Shown: one piece after another, positions 38,101-53,100 of the stretch | Layout: every line of letters starts with the position of its first letter | Numbering within the stretch: position 1 is the stretch's first letter | Source: Arenicola marina | Lineage: Eukaryota; Annelida; Polychaeta; Arenicolidae | NCBI GenBank assembly: GCA_964019135.1 | Contig: OZ025255.1 | Span: forward strand, 28,769,188-28,833,187 | Length of the DNA stretch: 64,000 bases | Direction: 5' to 3' | The notes under the pieces: model-generated | What the model was told of the DNA's origin: nothing | The model's database searches: none | Seen by the model: the letters and a program-made list of their open reading frames with translations, nothing else | Position numbers and translations under genes: made by a program

Positions 38101-41100
38101 TACCAGGCTAGGCTTCTGTACAAGATGGACCACTCTACCAGGCTAGGTTTCTGTACAAGACGGACCACTGTACCAGGCTAGGCTTCTGTACAAGATGGAC
38201 CACTGCACCAGGCTAGGCTTCTGTACAAGATGGACCACTCTACCAGGCTAGGTTTCTGTACAAGATGGACCACTGTACCAGGCTAGGCTTCTGTACAAGA
38301 TGGACCACTGCACCAGGCTAGGCTTCTGTACAAGATGGACCACTCTACCAGGCTAGGTTTCTGTACAAGATGGACCACTGTACCAGGCTAGGCTTCTGTA
38401 CAAGATGGACCACTGTACCAGGCTAGGCTTCTGTACAAGATGGACCACTGTACAAGGCTGGGCTTCTGTGCAAGATGGACCACTGTACCAGGCTAGGCTT
38501 CTGTGCAAGATGGACCACTGTACCAGGCTAGGCTTCTGTACAAGATGGACCACTGTACCAGGCTAGGTTTCTGTACAAGATGGACCACTGTACCAGGCTA
38601 GGCTTCTGTACAAGATGGACCACTGTACCAGGCTAGGCTTCTGTACAAGATGGACCACTGTACAAGGCTGGGCTTCTGTGCAAGATGGACCACTGTACCA
38701 GGCTAGGCTTCTGTGCAAGATGGACCACTGTACCAGGCTAGGCTTCTGTACAAGATGGACCACTGTACCAGGCTAGGTTTCTGTACAAGACGGACCACTG
38801 TACCAGGCTAGGCTTCTGTACAAGATGGACCACTGTACCAGGCTAGGCTTCTGTACAAGATGGACCACTGTACCAGGCTAGGCTTCTGTACAAGATGGAC
38901 CACTGTACCAGGCTAGGCTTCTGTACAAGATGGACCACTGTACCAGGCTAGGCTTCTGTGCAAGATGGACAACTGTACCAGGCTAGGCTTCCGTGCAAGA
39001 TGGACCACTGTACCAGCAATGGGTTACTTTATCCGGCCAGACATGATGCGGGTACCATTAATTGTACCATTAGGACATGTGAGACGCCTATCCATCCGCC
39101 CCAAGTAGGCCATTAACACTCCGGGGGAGCGTTGGCACGCCAAAGCCAAGGTTTTAACCCTCCCCCACCCCCTCCCCCCGACACGTGCACGTGCAAGTGT
39201 GATCCAGGGTTGTGTTCCAGTAACCGCCACTATTCCTAACCCCATTAGACGGGCAGAGCGTTCAGTAATACACGTACAACCCTGCCCACGACCCTCCCAC
39301 ATAGCCCCCCCCCACGCCACGTGCCTCTAGAACCTAGAAGACAAGAGGTTTGCTAGCTGCCGAGACCCAGGTTGAAGGCGTGAGACGGGGCGGCGTGATC
39401 TGGGTCACTCAGTCCGTCAGTGCTAGGTATCATCACATAAACAGCCTGCCATCCTCCTGGCTAATATTTATTAAACAATCACACATCTGCATAGCCCCCA
39501 TATAACACCAAAGATAAATATATAATAGGTTGTTCCACTCCAAGAGTCAGCCACGTGTCAACAGGTGGGTCAGATGTCGTATCGGTGGACACAGCCTCCA
39601 TCCCCCAATCCCCTCAGCCCCCTCAGTCTGCACCACCCTTCCCGTAGTACTTAACCCACCACCTAATCACCCACTCATCACTCGTGGCCCGGTTCAGCCG
39701 ATGTGGGCTCCTTTCATGCTTAATAACACAGATTCCACCAGTGAGCCAGGGACTCCACTGAGCCCGGGACACCACTGAGCCCGGGACACCACCACTGAGC
39801 CCGGGACACCACTGAGCCAGGGACACCACTGAGCACGGGACACCACTGAGCCCAGGAAACCACTGAGCCAGGGACACCACTGAGCCCGGGACACCACTGA
39901 GCCAGGGACACCACTGAGCCAGGGACTCCACTGAGCCCGGGACACCACTGAGCCAGGGACACCATTGAGCCCCGGACACCACTGAGGCCGGGACACCACT
40001 GAGCCCAGGACACCACTGAGCCCAGGACACCACTGAGACAGGGATACCACTGAGCCAGGGACTCCACTGAGCCCGGGACACCACTGAGCTCGGGACACCA
40101 TTGAGCCCCGGACACCACTGAGGCCGGGACACCACTGAGCCAGGGACACCACTGAGCCAGGGACACCACTGAGCCAGGGACACCACTGAGCCCTGGACAC
40201 CACTGAGCCAGGGACACCACTGAGCCAGGGACACCACTGAGCCCGGGACACCACTGAGCCAGGGACACCACTGAGCCCGGGACACCACTGAGCCCAGGAC
40301 ACCACTGAGACAGGGATACCACTGAGCCAGGGACTCCACTGAGCCCGGGACACCACTGAGCTCGGGACACCATTGAGCCCCGGACACCACTGAGGCCGGG
40401 ACACCACTGAGCCCGGGACACCACTGAGCCAGGGACACCACTGAGCCAGGGACACCACTGAGCCAGGGACACCACTGAGCCCTGGACACCACTGAGCCAG
40501 GGACACCACTGAGCCAGGGACACCACTGAGCCCGGGACACCACTGAGCCAGGGACACCACTGAGCCCGGGACACCACTGAGCCCGGGACACCACTGGGCC
40601 CGGGACACCACTGAGCCCGGGACACCACTGAGCCAGGGACACCACTGAGCCCGGGACACCACTGAGCCCGGGACACCACTGAGCCAGGGACTCCACTGAG
40701 CCAGGGACCCCACTGAGCCCGGGACACCACTGAGCCCCGGACACCACTGAGCCCGGGACACCACAGAGCCAGGGACACCACTGAGCCAGGGACACCACTG
40801 AGCCAGGGACACCACTGAGCCAGGGACACCACTGAGCCAGGGACACCACTGAGCCCGGGACACCACTGAGCCAGGGACACCACTGAGCCCGGGACACCAC
40901 TGAGGCAGGGACACCACTGAGCCCGGGACACCACTGAGCCAGGGACACCACTGAGCCCGGGACACCACTGATCCAGGGACACCACTGAGCCCGGGACACC
41001 ACTGAGCCCGGGACACCACTGATCCAGGGACACCACTGAGCCCGGGACACCACTGATCCAGGGACACCACTGAGCCCGGGACACCACTGAGCCCGGGACA

Positions 41101-44100
41101 CCACTGAGCCCGGGACACCACTGAGCCCGGGACACCACTGAGGCAGGGACACCACTGAGCCAGGGACACCACTGAGCCCGGGACACCACTGATCCAGGGA
41201 CACCACTGAGCCAGGGACACCACTGAGCCCGGGACACCACTGAGCCCGGGACACCACTGAGCCAGGGACACCACTGAGGCAGGGACACCACTGATCCCGG
41301 GACACCACTGAGCCAGGGACACCACTGAGCCCGGGACACCACTGAGCCCGGGACACCCCTGAACCCGGGACACCACTGAGCCAGGGACACCACTGAGCCA
41401 GGGACTCCACTGAGCCCGGGACACCACTGAGCCCGGGACACCACTGAACACGGGACACCACTGAGCCCGGGACACCACTGAGCCAGGGACACCACTGAGC
41501 CAGGGACACCACTGAGCCCGGGACACCACTGAGCCAGGGACACCACTGAGCCCGGGACACCACTGAGCCAGGGACACCACTGAGCCCGGGACACCACTGA
41601 GGCAGGACCACCACTGAGCCCGGGACACCACTGAGCCAGGGACACCACTGAGCCCGGGACACCACTGATCCAGGGACACCACTGATCCAGGGACACCACA
41701 GAGCCAGGGACACCACTGAGCCCGGGACACCACTGAGCCCGGGACACCACTGATCCAGGGACACCACTGAGCCAGGGACACCACTGAGCCCGGGACACCA
41801 CTGAGCCAGGGACACCACTGAGCCCGGGACACCACTGAGCCAGGGACACCACTGAGCCCGGGATTCCACTGAGCCCGGGACACCACTGAGCCCAGGACAC
41901 CACTGAGCCCGGGACACCACTGAGCCCGGGACTCCACTGAGCCAGGGACACCACTGAGCCAGGGACACCACTGAGCCCGGGACACCACTCGGGCAGGCGG
42001 CACACACACGACTCACCGTCTGGTAGTCTGCTGGATGCACTCGAAGCTGCCCTTGGGGTCGCCCTGGATGGTCGATAGGCTGAATTCGAAGTCGCGCGTG
42101 CCCTGGGAGTTGTCCGACGACTTGGGCGCCGGCACTTGGATGAGCTGAAAGATCAAAGGTCAAAATCATCACCTTGCTCCACACGCGGGTCATCATCTAC
42201 GTTTCGATTGCGCTTAACAAACATTAAGTCTCATTAAGTATGCGTCATGAATATATGCATTATATTACTTCCTGGTCAATTAATTACTCTGACGTTTGAA
42301 AAGGATCAATAAAATTTGTGAAATCGGATCGGGTCAAAGGGTGGTGGTGGTTGTGGTGGGGTGAGGCGGGCTGCCTGCCTAACCATAACGACTCGTGCAT
42401 TGGGGCATGAATTTTCTCTCCCCCCCCACCCCCCCACACACACACACACACACGAACCCGATTATAAGGCGGTGTCCCTGTCCGGTAGAGCACACTCGAC
42501 AAATGCAAACGCCTGTACCACACCACACCAATACAGGGTCGCCCCTGGAAGGGGTGGCGGGTCGGTGAGGGTGTGGGGGAGGGGGGGCACCACATTGTTT
42601 GTACGGCTCCCGCAAAGAGACACATAAAACAGGACACTTGTTGCGATCCGCAAAATTTTGAAAATATAAACTGCAGTAGGTGGGAGAAGCTGGTTACCAT
42701 GGTAACCAGAAGAGATGCATGCGACCTCATTTTACACGCTCTACTAAGAAAAACAGAGAGACGGACAGACATCAACAAATTTGACTCCGGGGAGTTGTGT
42801 CCCAAATACTTTATGTCCGCAAGACACAATAGATGTTGGCGCTCGTGACGCGTGCCTCAGCCCCATCCTGTCCTCCCTCCCTTACCCACTATACAGCGGG
42901 GGGACAGATCGGGTGGGTGTGTGGATGGGTGGGTGGGTGGGTGCAAGCAGTCTGGGCTACGCACGAGATCTACAGCGAGCCGCGGCGCTGGTCTCCCTGG
43001 CGACCGGTGGCCATCGCCGCACGCGCGCTCTGCCATTGTCATTAAGGGTCACACGTCACAGAGGACACAGGGTCAAGCCCTGACCTGGGGTCAAGCCGCG
43101 ACCTTGCGTCACGCCCTGACCTCGGAGCATTTGTCTCCTGCTTACAAACTTATCGCATCATGTAGTCGCAACATTTATTTCATCACCTCACAGTAACATC
43201 ATCCTCCTCGTGCTGGCACCTACAAGCAACAGACTAAGTCCATCACCCTGTAGTGACAGACTGCCTGACTAGTACCATACGTATTTCATCGTCTACTAGT
43301 AAGTTTTCTTTTTCCTCTTGTTAGTACATTACCACCTACTAGCTACTTAGTTATTTCACCGGTCCATATCTAAAAATGCAGCCACTCATCGCTTGCTGGC
43401 CGCAACTTCTAGGTTTCGGAGATGGACCTCATTTTCATCGTCTTTAGACTATATAATCTTATAGACTAGTTGGTTGTATATTTGGTTGGTTCAGGACGCT
43501 TTAATCACTTTTGCTCATATCGCGTCAATGAGAGAAGTCCCCGGGGGTAACCCCCTACTCTTTGCGAAGAAGGATATGGGATCTTTATCACACAGACATG
43601 GCCACAGCGGGGCTCGAACCATCGAGCCACGTGCCGTAAGGCTCTCATGCGGCCAGAGCACTCAAGGCGAGCGCTCTAACCGACTGAGATACCAGGCCGG
43701 CCCCCTCTCGCTCTTTTGTAGACTAATCCGACTCTCTTATAGACTAATCTGACTGCCTAGTAGTAACTATAAATAAAATCATTTAATCGCGTGTCATTAT
43801 CGTGATATATACGTCTAGAAGGTCCGACCAGATAATCGAAGATGGGTTTGGATCGCCTTCTAGTCAAGGCAGAGACAATTGCGCACGTAGAATTATCGCA
43901 CCACTTGCATAGATACTTGTCTGATGCCTCACTTCCCGCTCCTCACCGCATACCACTGACAATATATGGTCGAAAACCACTACATACCAGTTCCACACAA
44001 GCCATTCAAATTTGTCAGAGATAAGACTTTTTTTTTTAATAAAGAGACGTTTGCAAAAAGACGACGATATAGCATAATATCTATACAAATTACTAATCAA

Positions 44101-47100
44101 CAGGCTCCGAGAAAAACAATGGCTTCGATTGTACAACATGAGAAATTCCTCGAACGCCGGGCAACTTGCCACTTCCAAACAGACAACCAACGAGAGTTGG
44201 GGTGAAAGGTGGCAGTGCGAGAGACAGGAAGGGGGGGGGGGGGGCGGGGGCTACTGCATGGACTCAGCATGCATCATTTACATTGCGACACCTTTTGGAC
44301 ATCATTTCCAGACGACACCGTGACACGGGCCTTGTTCGATCACGTGAACAGGCGCGTTCAGCATGCGTTGGGCAGTTCACCCTGCTCCCAATATCACGTG
44401 TACATAAGATCAAGCCTTTCACCATAATCAGATAGAAAATATATTTAGTTTTCCGTGCATAAACATTCTGTTAAGCTACCGCTGAATTTACAAAGTGTGC
44501 AATATTAAGGTAGAATAACGTATTTCATCCACTTTTCAATTAAAAAATTTATTGAAAATTAAAATGCTATATGTGGAGCTTGATGTGGGGCTGAGGACTA
44601 ATAGATAAGGAAGTTATGTAAGCATAGGTCTGAGATACCAGACAAGATAACCTAATTCATATTTCTTCCTACATATTGAAAGGTGTGAGGGTGTGGGAGA
44701 TGAGATATGGGGGGGGGGGGAAGGGGGGGAAGGGGTGAGGTGAGCTAGGGTAAGGACCAGCTGGCTTGGGACTGTTGGGCTGGTAGACTGTGCCACTGTA
44801 ACGATGACCCACGCGCCGTTCAGACCCCCAAGGGGCCGCCAGCCATGTTATGAACAGAGGGCGAGAGTGAGAGAGGAGACAGGGCGTGGGGGGGGGGGGC
44901 GAGAGTGAGAGAGAAGACAGGGCGTGGGCGGGGGGGGGGGGGCGAGAGTGAGAGGCAGGGCGTGGGGGGCGAGTGCAGGGCAAGGCCACCACCACTCACA
45001 AGGTGTGCATGCACGGCGGAGGTGAGGCCGGTACATACACAAATACACTCGATGTACAGCAGCGGTGGCCGCTGACAGGAGCAACACCGACTGACTCAGC
45101 CAGACAGATAGGTTCGGTCGGTCGGCACTGCATGATAGCAAGCTAGCGCCCCACCCCCTCCACCTTCCTTTCCTGCTTGTCTCTCGGTCGGTTCATCGCA
45201 GGTTATTGTCAATGTACACCTCCGTGGCTCGATTATGTGTCTACACCCTACACCACAGCCAGCCATGTTGTCCGGAGGTGTGATAGCCGGCTGCCAGCCT
45301 TGACAGGGGCAGTCAGTCGATGCGAGGTACTCACTACCAACCAGGTTCAGGCACGGGGAGGGGGGTGAGGTGGGGGTGGGGTGGAGAACCCTTCATCCAG
45401 CGGGCCATGTGCCTGATTGGTTATGTAAGGAGGAAGGCTAACCATCAGGCCTCAGGAGTGGAAGCCTCCACCCCCTCTCGCGGGGGGGGGGGGATGTAGC
45501 TGTCACGCTAAATACCCAATCTTAGCCCCAGGCCAAGCCCTAGACCAAGCCTAGCCCTAGCCTAGCCCAAGTCTAGCCCAAGCCTCAGGTCACGCCAAGC
45601 TTAGCCCCAGGCCAAGCCTGGCCCCAGGTCAAGCCTAGCCCCAGGTCAAGCCAAGCCCCAGGTCAAACCTAGCCATAAACTAAGCCTAGCCCCAGAGCAA
45701 GCCTAGCCTCAAACTAGGCCTAGTGCCGGGGCAAGCGTAGCTCCAGGCCAAGCCTAGTCCCAGGCCAAGCCTATCCCCAAATTAAGCCTAGCCCAGGCTT
45801 AACCTTACGTCAGGGCAAGCCTAACCTCAGGTCAATCCTGAAGTATTTTTGTCACACAGAGCCTTTGACGCACGCTACAATACTCGCACTAAAACACGTG
45901 TGTACAGCCTGAAACACAGTGATACAACCTAGAGCACACACGCTGGTACGCTATAAAACACACAATAACACACACAAGGTAACAGCGCTCACAAGACGGC
46001 CCAAGGCATACCATATTAGTTATCACGCTCTACATTTTTATGATCAATTCCCCGAATGCGGTCACCGCACAGTGCACAGTGAGTGCGACGTAAACAATTC
46101 CTGAGCCTTTGCACGCAGCACTAGGACCAGTATTAGGATTAGCCGCCAAACCTCTCCCACCCACCCCAACCACTGATAACATACTAATGTTAAACTGAAC
46201 CTCCAACGTACACGAGTTAGCTGCTACCGCTCTTATAACTAGCTATGATAATCCCCAAGTCTCGGCTACAGCTGCTAGGCTTCTCCAGCCGGCATGCCCG
46301 ACCTCCCAGTCTGGAAAGGGGTGGGGTTCCCTCCCATGGGCGGACTATCTGGTGGGCAAGGGCGTGGCTGTCACCCTTGTGGGCGGAGTCTATCCGGTGG
46401 AGAAGGGCGTGGATGTCACTCTTGTGGGCGGAGTCTATCCGGTGGAGAAGGGCGTGGCTGTCACCCTTGTGGGCGGAGTCTATCCGGTGGAGAAGGGCGT
46501 GGATGTCACTCTGGTGGGCGGAGTCTATCCGGTGGAGAAGGGCGTGGATGTCACCCTTGTGGGCGGAGTCTATCCGGTGGAGAAGGGCGTGGCTGTCACC
46601 CTTGTGGGCGGAGTCTATCCGGTGGAGAAGGGCGTGGCTGTCACCCTTGTGGGCGGAGTCTATCCGGTGGAGAAGGGCGTGGCTGTCACCCTTGTGGGCG
46701 GAGTCTATCCGGTGGAGAAGGGCGTGGCTGTCACCCTTGTGGGCGGAGTCTATCCGGTGGAGAAGGGCGTGGCTGTCACCCTTGTGGGCGGAGTCTATCC
46801 GGTGGAGAAGGGCGTGGATGTCACTCTTGTGGGCGGAGTCTATCCGGTGGAGAAGGGCGTGGATGTCACCCTTGTGGGCGAAGTCTACATGGTGGAGACG
46901 AGCGAATGTCACTATTGTGGGCGGAGTCTATCTGGGGTGACTGGGGAAGGGTGTGGATGTCACCCCTGTAGGCGGAGTCTATCTACAGAGTGTGGATGTC
47001 ACCCCTGTAGGCGGAGTCTATCTGGGGTGACTGGGGAAGAGTGTGGATGTCACCCCTGTAGGCGGAGTCTATCTGGGGTGACTGGGGTAGGGTGTGTAGG

Positions 47101-50100
47101 TCACACGAGTAGGCCGAGTCTATTTGGGGTGACTGGGGTAGGATGTGGATGTCACCCCTGTAGGCGGAGTCTATCTGGGGTGACTGGGGAAGAGTGTGGA
47201 TGTCACCCCTGTAGGCGGAGTCTATCTGGGGTGACTGGGGAAGAGTGTGGATGTCACCCCTGTAGGCGGAGTCTATCTGGGGTGACTGGGGTAGGGTGTG
47301 GAGGTCACACGAGTAGGCCGAGTCTATTTGGGGTGACTGGGGTAGGATGTGGATGTCACCCCTGTAGGCGGAGTCTATCTGGGGTGACTACGGAAGAGTG
47401 TGGATGCCACCCCTGTAGGCGGAGTCTATCTGGGGTGACTACGGAAGAGTGTGGCTGTCACCCCTGTACCCGGAGTCCATCTGGGGCGACTGGGTTAGAG
47501 TTTTCTGCACCAACTATTACTCCACCAGCGCGTGGAAACTTGAGAAATAGAGTGACGGCTCAGCAGGAGCATTAGACCGTTATCCAAGAGATAAAACATT
47601 TCAAGCCAGTGAGATACATTGAGGTGTATCATATAGCATATACTGTTTATTGATCAACTCCTGGCCAAGACGCTGGCGTCTTCCACTGATGCTGTTTCAC
47701 TCGTTCCGCATCCAATATGCATATCACATTCATATACATCTCACTCTCTCTCTCTCTGGGTGTATATATATATATATCAATACACAGACCCTATAAGCAA
47801 GGGCTACCTGCACACACACACACACAGCTGGGCTGAATAAATTTGCATGCAATCGCGGGGGTGATCACCTGTGTCCCCGGCCTGTGTCGCGGGGCCATTA
47901 TCTCATTCGTCCTCTCGCTCTGTTCTCGGGCGCCAGATGGCGGGATCATCCCCCCACCCCAATTAGCTTTGTACCGGATAGTTTTACCCTTCGCTTCAAG
48001 GTCAATCCATGTGAGCTATCCAGATATCCAAAGAACAAAACAAGAGTGGAGAAACCTCACTTTGAGGTCACTATTTTTTTTAGCACGCAATCTAACCATC
48101 CAGCTGGGAAAAAAAAAGTATCATTTCTCCTTACCAACACACCTTATCCAAGGAGGATCTTTCCCAGTGTGAGAAGTCCCGATCTGCATGGTGCCATAAA
48201 GATGTTGGGGCTACCGACGACCGGGGGGGGGGCCTAATGACCACATCAGGGTTTATTATGCTTAGGTGCCATGAAGACAAAACAACAATATGAGGAACAC
48301 GGGCGGGATTATGACCCGACCAGCTGCGGTAAGGGCGGAGACACGGGATAGGGGTTAGCAGCAGTATGGTGCTGATGGACACTCTAGTGAGTCGAGTAAG
48401 ACGACCCGGTGGCACCTCCGCATATATGGGTCTAGCTGTTAAAGTCACCCGTCAACATACAGGTAATCGATTTTTTTTCCATCTACTTACCCCTGTCGAG
48501 TTGACAAATTTGATACTTGGCCTTCTAGTGGTGGCATCCTGCAACAAAGGAAACATAACCATGAACCACCATCTGCACAAACGACCTTGACTGCTTAATA
48601 TATGACAGATCATGTATTGGGCCAATTAACAGCCGAATGTAGGGCAGCCAAAACAAGCATTACTAAACACCCAAATCAACAGCCGAATGTACGACAGCCA
48701 CCAGGAAGTGCTGGTACACCCTCACCCCACTCCATGCCAACCATGGTCGCCATACAAAGTACATGTATGATTTTAGATCTTAAACCACTTGGCACTGTAG
48801 GGGGTTAACCCCGGGGACATGGCTCTCCCTTCCTTCTCCCATTGACGCGATATGACCAAGGGCGGTTAAAGCGTCCTGAATATACAACCGACCAACCACT
48901 TGACACTGTTTCATAGCTTGCAATAGATGCCATGACCCTGTTTGCACATACAGCGTCGAGTGCCGCTGATTACTACGTGTTTTTTTGCACACGGCATAAG
49001 TTGCCCCTACGATCATATTAACGCCAGAAGCGGCAATAGCATAACAGCAGCATATATAGCCACATTTCCATAAGTGTAACAGCTTCAGTATTCCATGATC
49101 AATATTTAATGTCACAAAAATGTTTACTCAAAGTTACTCATACAAACATATTTTCTCTGAGAAACATAAAATATAACATGGCATGTTGTTAAGCCAATTT
49201 TTTTGGCCCAACCAGTGCATCTTATGTGGAAAAGTACTAAGTCATCAAAATGTAGGCATAGCTGCCTTTTTAAATATGACAAAATATCTATGTTGTACAG
49301 AGTACAGAGCATTTACGCAGTCAGACAACATATCCAGAAAGTTTTTTTAATAGTTTTATAAAATCAGAATGTAAGTAGAAAATTGATGTATGAGCAGCTT
49401 TAAGTCACTGTTCAGCACAATCTTTGTGGTGAATTATGTGTCCATAGTACTGCTATTGAACTGCTGATTTTTTTTTGCAGATGAGGTACATGCATATGTT
49501 CAGCAATAACAAACTGTGTTTATATTTCAAGATATGCCAGTAGACATGAAAAGCAGTCCAGTGCATATCCCCCTCAAATACTGATACTTGGAGACAGCAC
49601 AAATCATCTTCATGTGTTTCAGTGGGTGCATGGCTCTTACTGCGAAAGTTAAGTTAATTTCCATAAGAAAGTCTTATAAACACAGTGGCTGGCCAAATAA
49701 AATAACTTAAATTATACTACCGGCAGTAGCAGCTGACCCTTTATTCTTTTTGTGGAAAGTAAAATATCAGCAGCTTTCATTGACAATACCGGTAAGTTGG
49801 TGAAACCATTATAGAATTAAGTATATGTAGTTAAGAAGTGTCGATTGAACAATTACAAATACTGTTAGCCATTCATTAATCAACTGAAGCTTTTTTGGAG
49901 TACCAGTACAAGCACTATACTACAGGGTTGATACAGATTAATCAGGCTCATGTGTCACAAATGCAGCAGGCTTTAATAACGTATCTGCTGCTCTGAATGT
50001 CTGTTATGTGGTGATCAACCAGTGCTCTTGCTCACACAGGAGAACACTATCACTCCTTCACAGTTTTTACAGTAGGTAACTGTTCAGCCTGTTTAACAAA

Positions 50101-53100
50101 TGGCAATGCAGTCAAAGTGTTATTTGACAAGTTGAGATGTCATTGTCTACAAGTCTCCAGTTCTGTGCTGTTTAAATAGCAATGACACACCTGGATTGCA
50201 CCTTCTAGGCTTTTGTTGCATAATAAAGTGGTTATAGTATGCCAAAGTGCGCAGTGCACAAGAAAAACCCCACATAACCATGATAACGGAGGAAGTCAAA
50301 TCTCAAGACAACCCCAGCCCATATAAAGAAATGCTGACCTTAACAAAGAGAATTAGAAAAGGCATTATTTGTGAAAGCTGTTTATACTATAACTAGTCTG
50401 AAAGTGAATACCGGTACTTACATTAATAATAATATAAATGAGCTTACTTCAATAATCTGCTAGTGTATTTAAATGACAGGGACCGGACAATTGAGATTTG
50501 GTAATCCAATATATATGTATGTATATACTTTAACTATGAGCCTGCTTTGACTACCCACTGTAAAATCTTATTCTCTTCTAACTGTGGAGTAAACCATCCC
50601 TGATCAGCCTTTTCTGCATTAGGCCCTAAAGTCACATTCACAATTGCTGTTCACAGCTGCTTCAGCTGATACTTTTGTTAAAAGTTAAAGATACACTCCA
50701 AGGTGATCGTTGTAACTGGTGCATAAAAATAAATTGTTCTACTGGAGTGTCTAAATGAGTGTTTGTGGCAAGTAAAAGGTCGATCAATGTGTCATTTAGA
50801 CTGGATTTCACCCACAGCTTTTGAGCACCTGCTAACTTAGAAGTTCAAACATGCTCCACGAAGAGCTCAATGGCTGCCGGCAAGGAAATGTGGTGCTCCA
50901 GACACTTCTGTACATGCTGTAGTCAGATATAGTTTTAGACCTGTAAGATGGCCCACCAACCCCAGGGCAGACTGGAGGGCCATGGAATTCCAAGTGCATC
51001 CTATAGATGGGGATGGTGACAATGCATTCTGGATTCCATAAAAATGTGATTAAGACGCCACATATATAATTGCATATTCATATCCAGGATACATTTATAA
51101 ATAGTAATAGGCAGGTAATGAATTGGACTGCACATACCAGATTATCACTATGATACATCACATTAGAATTATTTAAATCCTTGTAAATAGTAAAGTAAAT
51201 AAAGTGTTTCTTGGTTCCATCAACATTGTTATTTCTCAATTTGATATGACAGCAAAATTTTCAGTGGGGCAGGTCAATCCCGACACAGGCGACATCCAAA
51301 GACAACGTCTGTCCCTGAGTATAGTTTAGGACTAGGGCGCCCCTTATCTGTGGTATTGGTAAACAACATGTGTAGTATTTCTAGCCCCAGAATCGAATGG
51401 ATGCTGGTAAGCTCACAATCCATGGACCAGAGGTTCTTTGTGCCTTTTATCCACCCTGGCCTGGGCAGAGATGTCACACTCCACCCTTTCCCAACATGAC
51501 TGCAACCTCGCAGTGACCACCACAACCAGTTGTCAATCCGGAAGAACAATAGATTCTGTCCTTATCGTGTGGCTCTGGTACGGTCCGGCCAGGTTCATTT
51601 CCATCAGCACCAAATGAGGTATTTCTGGCACCAGGCCAGAATGGATGTCCCAAAACTTTCCCTGAACTGATAGGTTTCAAAATGGGTGACCTTACTAGGC
51701 GAAACATTAATCAACATTAGACCAAAGGGAACTTCTCATTCAGCTGAGCTTCGTGGTATCTTTTATCCTCAAGGCATGGACTGAGATATCACATATGTGT
51801 ATAGGTTAAAGTTGCATGTTGAGTTCTTTCCTGCCAAAACTAAGCCTAGGCGAAATTTATATCAAAATTTGCAGAAAACTCGATTGTTTTATTCTATAAA
51901 TTCAAAAACCTGATAAACATCACCGTTTCGGCTATGGTGTGGCAAACGTGTCTATCCCGGGACACCACAGAACTTGGTCGCTGTACTGCTACTTATACCA
52001 AAGCATCGCGAAGTACACAAACTGATGACGTTTACCACTAAAATGAAAACTTGTGGTAAATTGATATAACGGGCAAGGCTAGGAGACATTATTTGGCAAT
52101 CTGGCATGGGTGGAGTATAGATAAAAGAAGTCTTGAATGATTCAAGGACGAATTCTTATTTGTATTTTGACCTCTTTAGTTTTGGCAGGAAAGAGCTCGA
52201 CATGTAACTTTAAATGAATCTTGCATCTAGGGAAAATTGTTGGAGAAGTTGAATTGTTTTTAGCTTATTCACAAATAATTGGTACAGGATATGGTAGGTG
52301 TTGATAGCTTGTTATAAACTTTTTAAAGCCTTGGGTTCGTATTCTTATTCACAAAATTGATATTTAAAAATAGCAAAATAACTCCATATATAACTTAAGC
52401 CATTAGTTCAGAACTTTATTGACTAACTGCATAAAACTGGATTAATCTAAAGACTAGCCTAATTTATTTTTAGTTTTCTTTCTTTACTGATCATTTCTTT
52501 CAAAAGAAATATTATACATGATGAAGCTCCAGCGACTAAGTTGCTAATAACTTAGATCTATTCTATTTATAAGGTAAATTTATATACAAATAATATTTAT
52601 GAATATAAATATTCTTACCTATAAATTATAATAATTTATACAGAGCACTCACTTTTGCTACCAAACAGGTTTATTTAAAAACTGTGCAGACCCCTCTAAG
52701 TCTTTCATACTTTATTATTATTTGAGTCACTGAGGAAGTTCAGCTTTAGTAAGACTTCTAAATAAAAAAGATGTAAAGCCTTAAAGTGCTCTGAGCCATA
52801 TGGTAATAATAACTTTTGTAATATCCAGTCAGTAGTTTTAATATGCAATGATCTAGTATCTTGGAGTATTTCTTACATTATATATCTCTATATTTATCTT
52901 ATATTAGACTAACAACACAAGTGGTCAGACTTAGAGATATATAATTATTCCATCAAGTCCCTATTCATTTCTTTCAGTTTTACGTTGAATATGTGATTTT
53001 TTCGTCTTCGTTGAAAGTCACTCACATGGCTTTGAGTGATTTAACTATATAATGAACCTTAAAACCTGCTGTAACGACACGTTAATTTCATATGGCGTTG

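Noticed and set aside
39623-42196. Open frames of 761-857 codons on the minus strand
   Set aside because: They are translations of the 17-bp minisatellite in three frames. The only real coding part is ELL exon 3 (42017-42144), which reads in its own frame.
46217-47575. Frames of 225-407 codons on both strands
   Set aside because: Open because of the 45- and 51-bp periods. No start context, no splice sites, and other frames are open as well.
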